DNA of 64,000 nt from an uncultured Propionibacteriaceae bacterium (GTDB lineage: Bacteria > Actinomycetota > Actinomycetes > Propionibacteriales > Propionibacteriaceae), in the NCBI GenBank assembly GCA_938046585.1, contig CALIWR010000028.1, forward strand, positions 1-64,000. The letters are read 5' to 3'. This document shows, one piece after another, positions 27,082-35,401 of this stretch. The first letter of the stretch is position 1. Every line of letters begins with the position of its first letter. The translations under genes were made by a program, and so were the position numbers. The notes beneath the pieces are model-generated. The model saw only the letters and a program-made list of their open reading frames with translations, did no database searches and had not been told where the DNA came from.

Positions 27082-29031
27082 TCACCAGATGGTGACTCGC
27101 TGTTCGGGTGGCAGATAAAGCTGGTCGGTCTCCACCACGTCGAAGGCGGTGTAGAAGTCGTCCAGATTCCGCACGATCTGGTTGCAGCGGAACTCCGCCG
27201 GCGAATGCGGGTCGGTGGTCAGCCGCTGCAATACCAGTTCGTCGCGAGACTTGCTGCGCCAGATTGTGGCCCAGGAGAAGAACAGCCGCTGCAGCCCGGA
27301 ATACGAGTCGATCGGCTCGATCGGCTCGCCGCCGGCCAGCCGCCAGGCCTTGATTGCAATCGCTAGCCCGCCCAAGTCGCCGATATTCTCCCCGATGGTG
27401 AGTCGACCATTCACCGTACGGCCGGGGGTCTGCCGCGGCTCCAGCACGTCGTACTGATCGATCAGCGCATGGGTTCGTTCCTCGAAAGCGGCCCGGTCCT
27501 CGTCGGTCCACCAGTTCCGCAGCCGCCCCTCACCGTCACAGGTAGAGCCCTGATCGTCGAAACCATGGCCGATCTCGTGGCCGATCACAGCGCCGATCCC
27601 GCCGTAGTTGACCGCGTCGTCGGCGTCGAGAGAGAAGAACGGCGGCTGCAGGATCGCAGCCGGGAAAACGATCTCATTACGCAGCGGATGATAGTAGGCG
27701 TTCACGGTCTGCGGGTACATCAGCCACTCGTCCGGGTCGACCTCGCCGCTCAACTTGGACAGGGCATGATCGGTCTCAAAGGCGGCCGCACGCAGCACAT
27801 TGCCGACCAAGTCACCCGGGCGTACCACCAGGGCGCTGTAATCGCGCCATTTCGCCGGGTAGCCGACCTTGGGCCGGAAATTGGCCAATTTGGTGAGCGC
27901 CTCGGCCTTGGTGTCGTCGCCCATCCAGTCCAAGGCGGTGATCGACTCCCGGTACGCGGCGATCAGATTCGCCACGATCTGATCCATCCGCTCCTTGGCG
28001 GCGGGGGTGAAATGGGTACGGACGTAAATCTTGCCGATCGCCTCGCCCATCACTCGCTCCGCCAGGGACACCCCGCGCTTCCAGCGCTCCCGCAGCTGCG
28101 GGGTGCCTTGCAGGGTGCGTCCGTAGAAGTCGAACCGCTCGTCGACGAACCGCGCCGACAGGTACGGCGACATTGATGACACCACCTGCCACCGGGCCCA
28201 GGAACGCCAGGCGTCGAGCCGGTCCGCGGTGAGCAGCGCCGCCACCTCGGTGAAGAACGTCGGCTGGCTGCTGACCACCTCGTCGAAACGGCCCCGCATC
28301 TCGGCCCCGTCAAGGATCCGCTCCCAGCCGAAACCGGGCGCCTCGGCAACCAGGTCGGCGAGGCTGCGCAGGTTATACATCTGGCGCAGATCCCGGGTTC
28401 GGACCCGGTCCCAGTGGCAGCCGGCGATCTCGGTCTCCAGCCGGAACACCGCATCCGCCTGCCCGCCCGGGTCCGCCAGCCCAGCCAGCGCCAGGCTGCG
28501 TTTGACGTGGCGGCGGTAGTCGTCGCGGATCTCGGCATGTTCTGGCTCGTGATAGTACGACTCGTCCGGCAGCCCCAGACCGTCTTGGCTGGCGAAGAAG
28601 ACGTATCGACGCGGATTGCCCGGGTCAGCTTCGACATCGCCAGCAAGCAAGCTGCCCACGCCGTGACGCAGTGACCAGCCCAGGTGAGATTGCAGATCGG
28701 CCACCGAGGCGATCTGGTCGACCCGGTGCAGCAGCGGGAGTAGCGGCTCGGTATCCAGCTGCTCCACCCGGTCGGCATCCATGAAGTCTGCGTACAAGGT
28801 GGCGAGGCTGATTTCCTCGTCGCTCAAGGTGGTGGGGTCGGCCGCTGCCAGATCGGTCAGGATTGCGTGGACGGCTTTCTCCGAGTCGTCCCGGAGCCGG
28901 GTGAAGGCCCCATCCATGGGTTTGTCGGCAGGGATCTCGGTGGTCTCCAGCCAGTGTCCGTTGACGTGGCGATAGAGGTCGTCCGCGGCCCGTACCGAGG
29001 GGTCGAGGTGCTCGAAGGGGATGGCAGTCAC
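27082..29031 (-). CDS. M13-family zinc metallopeptidase (neprilysin/PepO-like)
   Basis: A 649-residue peptidase. The zinc motif HEIGHGFDDQG lies near residue 485, and GENIGDLGG with the third zinc ligand near residue 545. NAYYHP before them is the substrate backbone-binding motif. Family members cut small peptides. No signal peptide is visible; the N terminus reads MTAIPFEHLDPSVRAADDLYRHVNGHW, as in cytosolic actinobacterial PepO proteins. The start is a GTG with AGGATG a few bases upstream. Monocistronic, convergent with the HipA-like gene. Confidence 0.93.
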   Translation of the reverse strand: MTAIPFEHLDPSVRAADDLYRHVNGHWLETTEIPADKPMDGAFTRLRDDSEKAVHAILTDLAAADPTTLSDEEISLATLYADFMDADRVEQLDTEPLLPLLHRVDQIASVADLQSHLGWSLRHGVGSLLAGDVEADPGNPRRYVFFASQDGLGLPDESYYHEPEHAEIRDDYRRHVKRSLALAGLADPGGQADAVFRLETEIAGCHWDRVRTRDLRQMYNLRSLADLVAEAPGFGWERILDGAEMRGRFDEVVSSQPTFFTEVAALLTADRLDAWRSWARWQVVSSMSPYLSARFVDERFDFYGRTLQGTPQLRERWKRGVSLAERVMGEAIGKIYVRTHFTPAAKERMDQIVANLIAAYRESITALDWMGDDTKAEALTKLANFRPKVGYPAKWRDYSALVVRPGDLVGNVLRAAAFETDHALSKLSGEVDPDEWLMYPQTVNAYYHPLRNEIVFPAAILQPPFFSLDADDAVNYGGIGAVIGHEIGHGFDDQGSTCDGEGRLRNWWTDEDRAAFEERTHALIDQYDVLEPRQTPGRTVNGRLTIGENIGDLGGLAIAIKAWRLAGGEPIEPIDSYSGLQRLFFSWATIWRSKSRDELVLQRLTTDPHSPAEFRCNQIVRNLDDFYTAFDVVETDQLYLPPEQRVTIW

Positions 29032-29188
29032 ATGGACATCCTAATGGCGACCCATTTGGGGGCTTCCACCGGACAGATCGTGGTAGCAACCCAGGGAGGT
29101 ATTCAATCCCACTAGCCCCAGGTTCGCTAGGGCCTGGCCGGCTCAGGCTGCAGGGATCGGCCGGGAGGCCAGGTGGGCTGCTGTGGGC

Positions 29189-29292
29189 GGCGGGCGTGAC
29201 CCAGGTGAGTTTGGCTGGCGTGCCCAGAGCCGGCTGGTCTCGACCAGTTCGAAGGGTGGGGGCGGGCGTGACCCAGGTGAGTTCGGCTGGCG
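29189..29292. repeat. 32-base direct repeat, two copies with a 72-base period
   Basis: Copies at 29189-29220 and 29261-29292 differ at about one base and share the core GCGTGACCCAGGTGAGTT followed by YGGCTGGCG. A poorer third copy may precede them at about 29168-29188. Read on the other strand, the core resembles the repeat at the right edge of the window. Confidence 0.7.
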
Positions 29293-29311
29293 GGTTCAGC
29301 AGATTTTCGGT

Positions 29312-29333
29312 GCCGGGAAAGCGATTTCCCGGC
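29312..29333. other. Perfect 9-base hairpin with GCGA tetraloop
   Basis: GCCGGGAAA at 29312-29320 pairs with TTTCCCGGC at 29325-29333 around GCGA, a GNRA-type loop. It could be an RNA structure or a terminator; no T run follows. Confidence 0.5.
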
Positions 29334-29616
29334 CCTGGCTGAGGGGTGGCCGGAGGCCGATCGAATGCCTATCCGGCGGGCTATCGGCCCACGAAATCGG
29401 GCATGGGGGAGACGGCAGGAGCGAGAATGGTGACCGGGCGGGTGGGATAGCGGTCGCTCATGGCTCGCCAGGACATGATGAAGGCCGGTACGCGGCCGTT
29501 GTGGGAACATGACCTTCCCGGGGTTGCTGCCACGGCTGAGGTGATCATGAATCAGGGGTGATGGGCGAGTTCACCTAGGAAACCGGTCCAGGCCCGCCAT
29601 AACCGGATGGTTCTCG

Positions 29617-30498
29617 TCAGGAGCCGGAAAACACCACGATCACGTGGGTGCCGGGCGGGGCCGGGGTGGTGGCGATCCACGGGGGCATGGCTGATCCGGA
29701 AGGCTGCCAGGTCCTCCCGCCGGCCTGGACACTGGCGATCCCATGCCCATGGGCCCAGGCCTGCGATGCCGCCGCCAGCGACCACTGCACCCGGGGGTTC
29801 GCTGCCGCGATCTCAGCCCGCGCCGGCGGGCCCGGGGCCACTGCGATCGGGGCTAGGCCCCCGTACGTCTTGCGTACCAGGGTCTGATATTCGGTGGCTG
29901 CGGCCGGACGCGGGTCGCGGGCCAGGCAGCTGAAAGCCGCCTCGGTCTCGCCGGATAATGCGCTGGCCAGGATCTTCGCCCGTTCGACGTGCTTGCGGTA
30001 CCCATCCGGCACGCCGGAACGTTGGACGGCCTGCGCGACATCGTTGATGTCACCGGTCTGCCAGTTCTTCACCTTGACCAGGGCGTCGTAAAATTTCCCG
30101 GTCGAATAGTGCGGATCCATGATCTGCTCGACCGTGCCCCAGCCCTGAGACGGGCGTTGTTGGAACAGGCCGATCGAGTCCCGGTCGCCATAGTTGATGT
30201 TGCGCAGGTCTGATTCCTGCAGCGCGGTCGCCAGGGCGATTGAGGCGGCCCGGGCTGGAAGCCCCCGCTGTACCGAGACCCCGGCGATGATCGCGGCGAA
30301 GTGCGCCTGCTCCAACGAGACCTCTGCGGTCTGCCCGTTCACCGTCGCCGTACAGCGCTGTTGATACGGCAGCACCGGGTTCGCAGACCCGCGGCCCGGC
30401 CACCAGCGCAGCGCCGCCCAGACCGCCGCGACCAGCACCGCCGCACACACCACCAGCCCCAACAGGACGTACAGCGCACCGCCGCGTCTGGCAGCCAT
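29617..30498 (-). CDS. Membrane-anchored lytic-transglycosylase-like protein
   Basis: A 293-residue protein. Residues 10-32 are a membrane anchor, so the rest lies outside. The region TALQESDLRNINYGDRDSIG (91-110) and LFQQRPSQGWGT (111-122) resembles the catalytic part of goose-lysozyme-like transglycosylases, with E95 as the candidate acid. This actinobacterial family is often mislabelled as a heavy-metal transporter. The C-terminal 60 residues are Ala/Pro-rich and resemble a small extra domain. ATG 30498 is one base after the dapD stop, so both are one operon linking cell-wall precursor synthesis and wall remodelling. Cutting of peptidoglycan is inferred. Confidence 0.75.
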   Translation of the reverse strand: MAARRGGALYVLLGLVVCAAVLVAAVWAALRWWPGRGSANPVLPYQQRCTATVNGQTAEVSLEQAHFAAIIAGVSVQRGLPARAASIALATALQESDLRNINYGDRDSIGLFQQRPSQGWGTVEQIMDPHYSTGKFYDALVKVKNWQTGDINDVAQAVQRSGVPDGYRKHVERAKILASALSGETEAAFSCLARDPRPAAATEYQTLVRKTYGGLAPIAVAPGPPARAEIAAANPRVQWSLAAASQAWAHGHGIASVQAGGRTWQPSGSAMPPWIATTPAPPGTHVIVVFSGS

Positions 30499-30499
30499 G

Positions 30500-31420
30500 T
30501 CAGTTCGCGTGGAGTGCAGCGTTGAGCTCGACCCGGCCGCCGCAGCGGCGGCGGGCTTGGACCTGGCCGCTGAGCGAGTCCCTCCAAAACAGCAGGCCGG
30601 ATGCCCCCGACAGTTCCCGCGCCTTGACTACCCGCTGGTCGGGCAGGGTGACCTTGGTTCCGGCGGTGAGGTACAGCCCGGCCTCGATCACACAGTCGTC
30701 GCCGAGCGAGATCCCCACCCCCGACTGAGCGCCGAGCAAACACCGCTCGCCGATCGAGATCACCTCCTGGCCACCGCCCGACAGGGTGCCCATGATCGAG
30801 GCGCCGCCGCCGACATCGGTCCCATCCCCGACCACGACCCCGGCTGAGATCCGCCCCTCGACCATTGACGTGCCCAGGGTGCCGGCATTGAAATTGACGA
30901 AACCTTCGTGCATAACCGTGGTCCCCACGGCCAGGTGGGCTCCGAGCCGGACCCGGTCCGCGTCACCGATCCGGACCCCACCCGGCACGACGTAATCCAC
31001 CATCCGAGGGAATTTGTCCACCCCGTACACGCCCAGGGGTCTTCCCGAACCCCGGTACTGACCCTGGACCTCCTCGAAGCCGTCGGGCAGGCAGGGGCCG
31101 ATCGAGGTCCAGACCACATTCGGCAGCACCCCGAAGATCCCGTCGAGGTTGACCTCCCGGGGCCGGACCAGTCGGGCCGAGAGCAGGTGCAGTCGCAGAT
31201 AGGCGTCCGAGGTGGCAGCCGGGGCCGTGTCCAGGTCGATCTCGATACGGACCACCTGCCCACAGACCCGCCGCACCGGGTCGAGGTCGAAACCTAGACC
31301 GGTGGGCTGGGCGGAATCGTCGTATCTGCCCAACCGGGGCCTCGGGAACCAGGTGTCCAGCACCTGCCCGGTTTCGTGCACCGTTGCCACGCCCCAGCCC
31401 CATGCCACCCGGTCTGCCAT
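30500..31420 (-). CDS. dapD: 2,3,4,5-tetrahydropyridine-2,6-dicarboxylate N-succinyltransferase
   Basis: A 306-residue left-handed beta-helix acyltransferase of the lysine/meso-diaminopimelate pathway; it succinylates tetrahydrodipicolinate using succinyl-CoA. The hexapeptide-like repeats run from about 150 to 270, including [40 protein letters not shown], and [20 protein letters not shown]. Sequence type is the actinobacterial DapD (as Rv1201c), not the shorter E. coli form. Divergent from dapE with 62 bases between, as in mycobacteria. Upstream of the transglycosylase-like gene in an operon. Confidence 0.93.
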   Translation of the reverse strand: MADRVAWGWGVATVHETGQVLDTWFPRPRLGRYDDSAQPTGLGFDLDPVRRVCGQVVRIEIDLDTAPAATSDAYLRLHLLSARLVRPREVNLDGIFGVLPNVVWTSIGPCLPDGFEEVQGQYRGSGRPLGVYGVDKFPRMVDYVVPGGVRIGDADRVRLGAHLAVGTTVMHEGFVNFNAGTLGTSMVEGRISAGVVVGDGTDVGGGASIMGTLSGGGQEVISIGERCLLGAQSGVGISLGDDCVIEAGLYLTAGTKVTLPDQRVVKARELSGASGLLFWRDSLSGQVQARRRCGGRVELNAALHAN

Positions 31421-31482
31421 GGCCGAAGCCTAGCGGCCGGTGCTGACCAGGCCTAGGGCTTAGTCCATGGTTAGGTGGGTTC

Positions 31483-32565
31483 ATGCTGGACCTCGGAGCC
31501 GATCTGGTCACCTTGCTACGCGCGCTCGTCGATGTGGAATCGGTGAGCGGCAACGAACGTGGCCTGGCTGACCTGGTCGAGCAGGCCATGCGTGGCTGTC
31601 CGCACCTGGTGGTGGACCGCGATGGTGACGCGGTCGTCGCCCGTACCCGGCTCGGACGTAATCAGCGGGTGGTGATCGCCGGGCATCTGGATACAGTCCC
31701 GGTGGCTGGCAATCTGCCTTCGCGGGAGGAAACCGTCGACGGGCAGCGTCGGGTGTACGGGCGAGGTGCCTGCGATATGAAGGGTGGTGTCGCGGTGCAA
31801 CTGTCGCTGGCCCACGCCTTGGCCGAACCGGTCCGCGACATCACCTGGGTCTACTACGACCACGAGGAGGTCGAGGCCGAACTGAACGGCCTGAACCGGC
31901 TTGCGCGTAACCGGCCGGAGCTACTCGCCGGTGACTTCGCGGTCGTGATGGAGCCAACCGCGGCCGGGATCGAGGCAGGCTGTCAGGGGACGCTACGGGT
32001 GGCCGTTCACTGCCACGGAAGGTCCGCCCACGCCGCCCGTTCCTGGCTGGGCGCGAATGCGATCCATGCCGCGGGGCAGGTGCTGCGACGGCTGGAGGCC
32101 TACCAGCCACGGGAGGTCGATGTTGATGGGCTGCGGTACCGGGAGGGGATGAACGCGGTCGCGATCCAGGGCGGCATCGCCGGCAATGTGATCCCGGACC
32201 ACTGCCGGGTGCTGGTCAACTACCGGTTCGCGCCGGACCGGGACGTCGAGGCCGCGTACGCCGAGGTGGCACGGCTCTTCGAGGGCTACCAGCTTGAACT
32301 GCTGGACCGTGCCCCTGGGGCCTGGCCGGGGCTTAACCTGCCTGTCGCTGCGGATTTTGTCGCCGCCGTCGGCGGCAATCCTCGGCCCAAATACGGTTGG
32401 ACTGATGTGGCCCGGTTCTCGGCGATGGGGATCGCGGCGGTCAACTTCGGCCCGGCTGACCCGTCACTGGCGCACACCGACGACGAATACTGCCCGGTTG
32501 CCGACCTGGAGACCTGCCGGGCTGCGCTGCAGCGCTGGCTGACTGATGCCGGACCTCAGAAGTGA
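31483..32565 (+). CDS. dapE: Succinyl-diaminopimelate desuccinylase
   Basis: A 360-residue M20-family zinc hydrolase that removes succinate from N-succinyl-LL-diaminopimelate. Metal ligands and catalytic residues are seen as GHLDTVP (67-73, H68 and D70), RGACDMKGG (94-102, D98) and DHEEVE (126-131). GRSAHAARSWLGANAIH marks the lid domain, and AHTDDEYCP near the end the last metal histidine. Together with dapD on the other strand and dapA at 37.4 kb the window has three steps of diaminopimelate synthesis, though dapA is in another operon. Confidence 0.94.
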   Translation: MLDLGADLVTLLRALVDVESVSGNERGLADLVEQAMRGCPHLVVDRDGDAVVARTRLGRNQRVVIAGHLDTVPVAGNLPSREETVDGQRRVYGRGACDMKGGVAVQLSLAHALAEPVRDITWVYYDHEEVEAELNGLNRLARNRPELLAGDFAVVMEPTAAGIEAGCQGTLRVAVHCHGRSAHAARSWLGANAIHAAGQVLRRLEAYQPREVDVDGLRYREGMNAVAIQGGIAGNVIPDHCRVLVNYRFAPDRDVEAAYAEVARLFEGYQLELLDRAPGAWPGLNLPVAADFVAAVGGNPRPKYGWTDVARFSAMGIAAVNFGPADPSLAHTDDEYCPVADLETCRAALQRWLTDAGPQK

Positions 32566-32612
32566 GTTGCTTTCCGACAAGGGCCAGGTCCTGCGGCGCG
32601 ATCGGGCCAGGG

Positions 32613-32618
32613 TTAGGC
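32613..32618 (+). promoter_or_regulatory. -10 hexamer for leaderless LOG-family gene
   Basis: TAGGCT (TANNNT) ends 7 bases before GTG 32626. No ribosome site of usual strength lies between. Confidence 0.4.
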
Positions 32619-32625
32619 TGCTGGG

Positions 32626-33381
32626 GTGGCACGGGACAGCAGGACGCAGAAGCAGGGGGCGGTGATCCGCCGCGCAGCGGACCGGACAGAGACGACTACC
32701 GACCAGCGGTTGCTGAGTGGTCGCGGCTCGACCGACTGGGTGAATGGCGACCCGTGGCGGGTGCTGCGGATCCAGTCGGAATTCGTCGAGGGTTTCGGGA
32801 CCCTAGCCGAACTCGGTCCGGCGATCAGTGTCTTTGGATCGGCTCGGACTAAACGTACCCATCCGATGTATCAGGCCGGGGTCCGGATCGGACAGAAACT
32901 GGCCGGGGCCGGTTTTGCGGTGATCACCGGCGGCGGCCCGGGGATCATGGAGGCGGTCAACAAAGGCGCCCACAAGGCGGGGGGTACCTCGGTCGGGCTG
33001 GGTATCGAATTGCCCTTTGAACAGGTCCTGAACAAGTACGTCACGCTGGGCATCAATTTCCGGTATTTCTTTGCCCGTAAGACGATGTTCGTCAAGTACT
33101 CGCAGGGCTTTGTGGTGATGCCGGGCGGCTTCGGGACCTTCGACGAGCTCTTCGAGGCGGTCACCCTGGCTCAGACTAACAAGGTCACTGCTTTCCCGGT
33201 GGTTTTGTACGGGCGCAGGTACTGGCAGCCGATGCTGAACTGGCTGACCGACACTGTGATGGCCGAGGGCTGTCTGAACGAGGCTGATCTTGAGATGATT
33301 GCGGTCACCGACGACGTGGACGAGGTCGTGGATCGGATGCTGGCGCCGGTGCCGACGACGCCGCCACGCGATCCTCACTAG
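32626..33381 (+). CDS. LOG-family (TIGR00730) nucleotide-monophosphate phosphoribohydrolase-like protein
   Basis: A 251-residue Rossmann-fold protein. GGGPGIMEA (102-110), RK at 151-152 and PGGFGTFDE (166-174) are the signature of lysine-decarboxylase-like LOG proteins, which cleave cytokinin or other nucleoside monophosphates to base and ribose phosphate. About 45 extra residues precede the core. The position after dapE matches Rv1205 in M. tuberculosis, whose product makes cytokinins; the same activity here is inferred. GTG start. Confidence 0.88.
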   Translation: MARDSRTQKQGAVIRRAADRTETTTDQRLLSGRGSTDWVNGDPWRVLRIQSEFVEGFGTLAELGPAISVFGSARTKRTHPMYQAGVRIGQKLAGAGFAVITGGGPGIMEAVNKGAHKAGGTSVGLGIELPFEQVLNKYVTLGINFRYFFARKTMFVKYSQGFVVMPGGFGTFDELFEAVTLAQTNKVTAFPVVLYGRRYWQPMLNWLTDTVMAEGCLNEADLEMIAVTDDVDEVVDRMLAPVPTTPPRDPH

Positions 33382-33412
33382 GCTGGGCAGCCACCGGAAC
33401 GAGGAGGACCTT

Positions 33413-33775
33413 GTGGAGTGGTTGCTGGCTGCGTTGGCCGTTGTGGTGGTCGGGATCGCCGCCTTCGCGGCGACTGGCCGGCTCGGGGAGCTGCCGGATG
33501 TCGTCGACGATCGGGTGGCGCCCGAGGTGGGCCCTGGCCCGCTGACCCGGACCGACCTCGACGAGGTCCAGTTTGCCGTGGTCCCTCGGGGATATTCGAT
33601 GGAGCAGGTCGACGACCTGTTGGTTCGGGTCGGCGCCCAATTGCCATCCGCAACCGCGCCCGCCGATCAGCCTGAGACCGCCACGCCACCCGTACCGCGG
33701 GGTTCTGAGACGACGGAAGCGGACCCGCCCTCGCCGAACCAGACGGACGAATCCCACCGGATCGGGGACGAGTAA
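33413..33775 (+). CDS. DivIVA-domain membrane protein
   Basis: A 120-residue protein. Residues 2-20 form one membrane helix (WLLAALAVVVVGIAAFAATG). Residues 45-70 contain VVPRGYSMEQVDDLLVRVG, matching the N-terminal membrane-binding RGYxxxQVDxFL motif of DivIVA. The C-terminal 45 residues are Pro/Thr/Glu-rich and disordered. DivIVA proteins mark poles and septa; this short form lacks the coiled coil, so it may be an adaptor. GAGGAGGA lies just upstream of GTG 33413. Gene order resembles Rv1209. Confidence 0.8.
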   Translation: MEWLLAALAVVVVGIAAFAATGRLGELPDVVDDRVAPEVGPGPLTRTDLDEVQFAVVPRGYSMEQVDDLLVRVGAQLPSATAPADQPETATPPVPRGSETTEADPPSPNQTDESHRIGDE

Positions 33776-33898
33776 TCGGCGCCGGGATTATCGGCGCCGC
33801 CCGGCGGGCTGAGGCGGTGATGCCCGAGTGACGAGGATCGGGCCATACCTGGAATAATGGGCGCTGACGAGACCACACCACAGAAGGCGAGAACGCGC

Positions 33899-34066
33899 AT
33901 GGCTGCGATGAAGCCCCGCACCGGAGACGGCCCGATGGAAGTCACGAAGGAGGGCCGCGGGATCGTGATGCGAGTCCCGGTCGACGGTGGCGGACGCCTG
34001 GTCGTCGAACTCAATGCCCAAGAGGCCAGTGACCTGCTCCAGGCACTGAAAGGCGTCGTCGGCTGA
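33899..34066 (+). CDS. DUF3117 small conserved protein
   Basis: A 55-residue protein conserved across actinobacteria (compare Rv1211). The sequence MAAMKPRTGDGPMEVTKEGR, then RGIVMRVPVDGGGRLVVELN, spans almost the whole family, which has no known function. It lies upstream of a strong terminator and converges with glgA, as in mycobacteria. A weak GAAGGCGAG ribosome site precedes the ATG. Short length, but conservation from memory makes it a real gene. Confidence 0.88.
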   Translation: MAAMKPRTGDGPMEVTKEGRGIVMRVPVDGGGRLVVELNAQEASDLLQALKGVVG

Positions 34067-34088
34067 GCCGGCCCCACTTCATTGCGTA

Positions 34089-34117
34089 CGAGCACCCGCC
34101 CGCAAGGCGGGTGCTCG
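34089..34117. terminator. Strong bidirectional intrinsic terminator
   Basis: A perfect 12-base stem, CGAGCACCCGCC (34089-34100) with GGCGGGTGCTCG (34106-34117), and a CGCAA loop, followed by TCTGTTTCTC. It separates convergent DUF3117 and glgA. Confidence 0.92.
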
Positions 34118-34125
34118 TCTGTTTC

Positions 34126-35301
34126 TCAGCTCCGATAGGCGGCGATCGCTGCCTGGTAGACCGCGACCGTCTGCTCGGCGATTCTGCGCCAGGAGAACTC
34201 TTCGACGCACCGGGCCCGGCCGGCAAGTCCCATCCGGCGGGCCCGTTCCGGATCCCGGATGAGATCGTTGATCCGGTCGGCAAAGGTCTGCTCGAAGGCT
34301 GCGATCGCGGCCGGGTCGTACGGGACCAGCAGGCCGGTCTCACCGTCGACGACCACCTCCGGGATTCCCCCTACCGCCGAGGCCACGACCGCGGTCTCGC
34401 AGGCCATCGCTTCCAGGTTCACGATCCCGAGCGGCTCGTAGACCGAGGGGCAGGCGAAGACCGTCGAATGGGTCAGCACTTGCCGTACCGATTCTCGAGG
34501 CAGCATCTCCTGTACCCAGATCACACCGCCGCCCCGGGCCGCCTCCAGCTCACCGAAAGCCTGGTGGAACTCGGCGGCGATCTCAGGGGTGTCAGGCGCC
34601 CCGGCCAGCAACAGCAGCTGGGTGTCGGGGTCTAGCCGCTGCGCCGCCCGAACCAGGTGGACCAGGCCCTTCTGCCGGGTGATCCGGCCCACGAAGGTGA
34701 CGATTGGTCGGGACCGGTCCACGCCCAGAGCATCGACCACGTCGGTAGCCGGGTCGGGACGGAACTCGTCCGGGTCGATCCCGTTCTTGACGACGTGGAT
34801 CTTGGACCGTTCCACGAACGGATAGGCCTGCTGGATGTTGGCGATCATGGCCTCGCTGACCGCGATCACGGCGTCCGCCTCAGCGTACGCGGTGCGCTCG
34901 ATCCAGGAACTGACTCGGTAGCCGCCGCCCAACTGCTCCGCCTTCCACGGCCGGTCCGGCTCGAGCGAGTGGGCGGTCACTACCAGCGGCACAGCGTGGT
35001 AATGCCGGGCGATGATGCCGGCGAACTGGGCGTACCAGGTGTGGGCGTGGACCACGTCCACCGGCCCGATCGCGGCGGCCATCGCGACATCGGCGCCGAG
35101 GGTCCGGATCGCGGCATTGGCCCCTTCCGGGTAGGTCTCCGGATGACTGGTCGCCCCCGGGCGGGGCTCACCCATCGCCTGCACCTCGACCGAGTCACAG
35201 AGGTCACGCAGCTGGGGGACAAGCTGGCCGACGTGGACGCCGGCACCGCCGTAGATGTACGGGGGATATTCACGGGTGAGGATCGAGACGCGCAGGGCCA
35301 T
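34126..35301 (-). CDS. glgA: Glycogen synthase / alpha-glucan glycosyltransferase, GT4 type
   Basis: A 391-residue GT-B glycosyltransferase. SILTREYPPYIYGGAGVHVG at the N terminus is the donor loop (actinobacterial version of the KxGG motif), with FVGRITRQKGLVHLVRA and PSVYEPLGIVNLEAMACETA in the C-terminal domain (the E-x7-E catalytic motif). It belongs to the short actinobacterial GlgA, called GlgM in M. tuberculosis where it can also make maltose-1-phosphate. Product choice is not readable here. ATG 35301 begins MALRVSILTREYPP. Divergent from glgC, which makes ADP-glucose, its donor. Confidence 0.92.
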   Translation of the reverse strand: MALRVSILTREYPPYIYGGAGVHVGQLVPQLRDLCDSVEVQAMGEPRPGATSHPETYPEGANAAIRTLGADVAMAAAIGPVDVVHAHTWYAQFAGIIARHYHAVPLVVTAHSLEPDRPWKAEQLGGGYRVSSWIERTAYAEADAVIAVSEAMIANIQQAYPFVERSKIHVVKNGIDPDEFRPDPATDVVDALGVDRSRPIVTFVGRITRQKGLVHLVRAAQRLDPDTQLLLLAGAPDTPEIAAEFHQAFGELEAARGGGVIWVQEMLPRESVRQVLTHSTVFACPSVYEPLGIVNLEAMACETAVVASAVGGIPEVVVDGETGLLVPYDPAAIAAFEQTFADRINDLIRDPERARRMGLAGRARCVEEFSWRRIAEQTVAVYQAAIAAYRS

Positions 35302-35309
35302 GACTGATG

Positions 35310-35338
35310 CTTGCACACCACCCCAAGGTTTGGGCAAG
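35310..35338. promoter_or_regulatory. Nested dyad in the glgA-glgC promoter region
   Basis: CCCAA (35322-35326) and TTGGG (35330-35334) form an inner dyad around GGT, and CTTGC (35310-35314) and GCAAG (35334-35338) an outer one, within 100 bases that must hold two promoters. Possible operator. Confidence 0.35.
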
Positions 35339-35388
35339 ACCTAGAGAAAACTTCCGGCCAATCCTGCACATGGGGCCTTCCCACGGCA

Positions 35389-35394
35389 TAGGGT
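35389..35394 (+). promoter_or_regulatory. -10 hexamer for leaderless glgC transcript
   Basis: TAGGGT (TANNNT) ends 7 bases before the glgC ATG at 35402; no ribosome site is seen between them. Confidence 0.45.
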
Positions 35395-35401
35395 GCGGGC
35401 T

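Larger units (their letters stand above)
29032..29616. other. Long intergenic region with repeats and a hairpin
   Basis: No reading frame here has family resemblance or believable codon use. It contains a 32-base direct repeat (two copies) and a perfect 9-base hairpin with a GCGA loop, each listed separately. Confidence 0.6.

Noticed and set aside
29189..29292. Possible CRISPR array
   Set aside because: Only two copies at 72-base spacing, the spacer is not distinct, and no cas gene is near.
29127..29510. Open frames on both strands in the long intergenic region
   Set aside because: Arg/Pro/His-rich products dominated by the repeats; no ribosome site at a suitable place.
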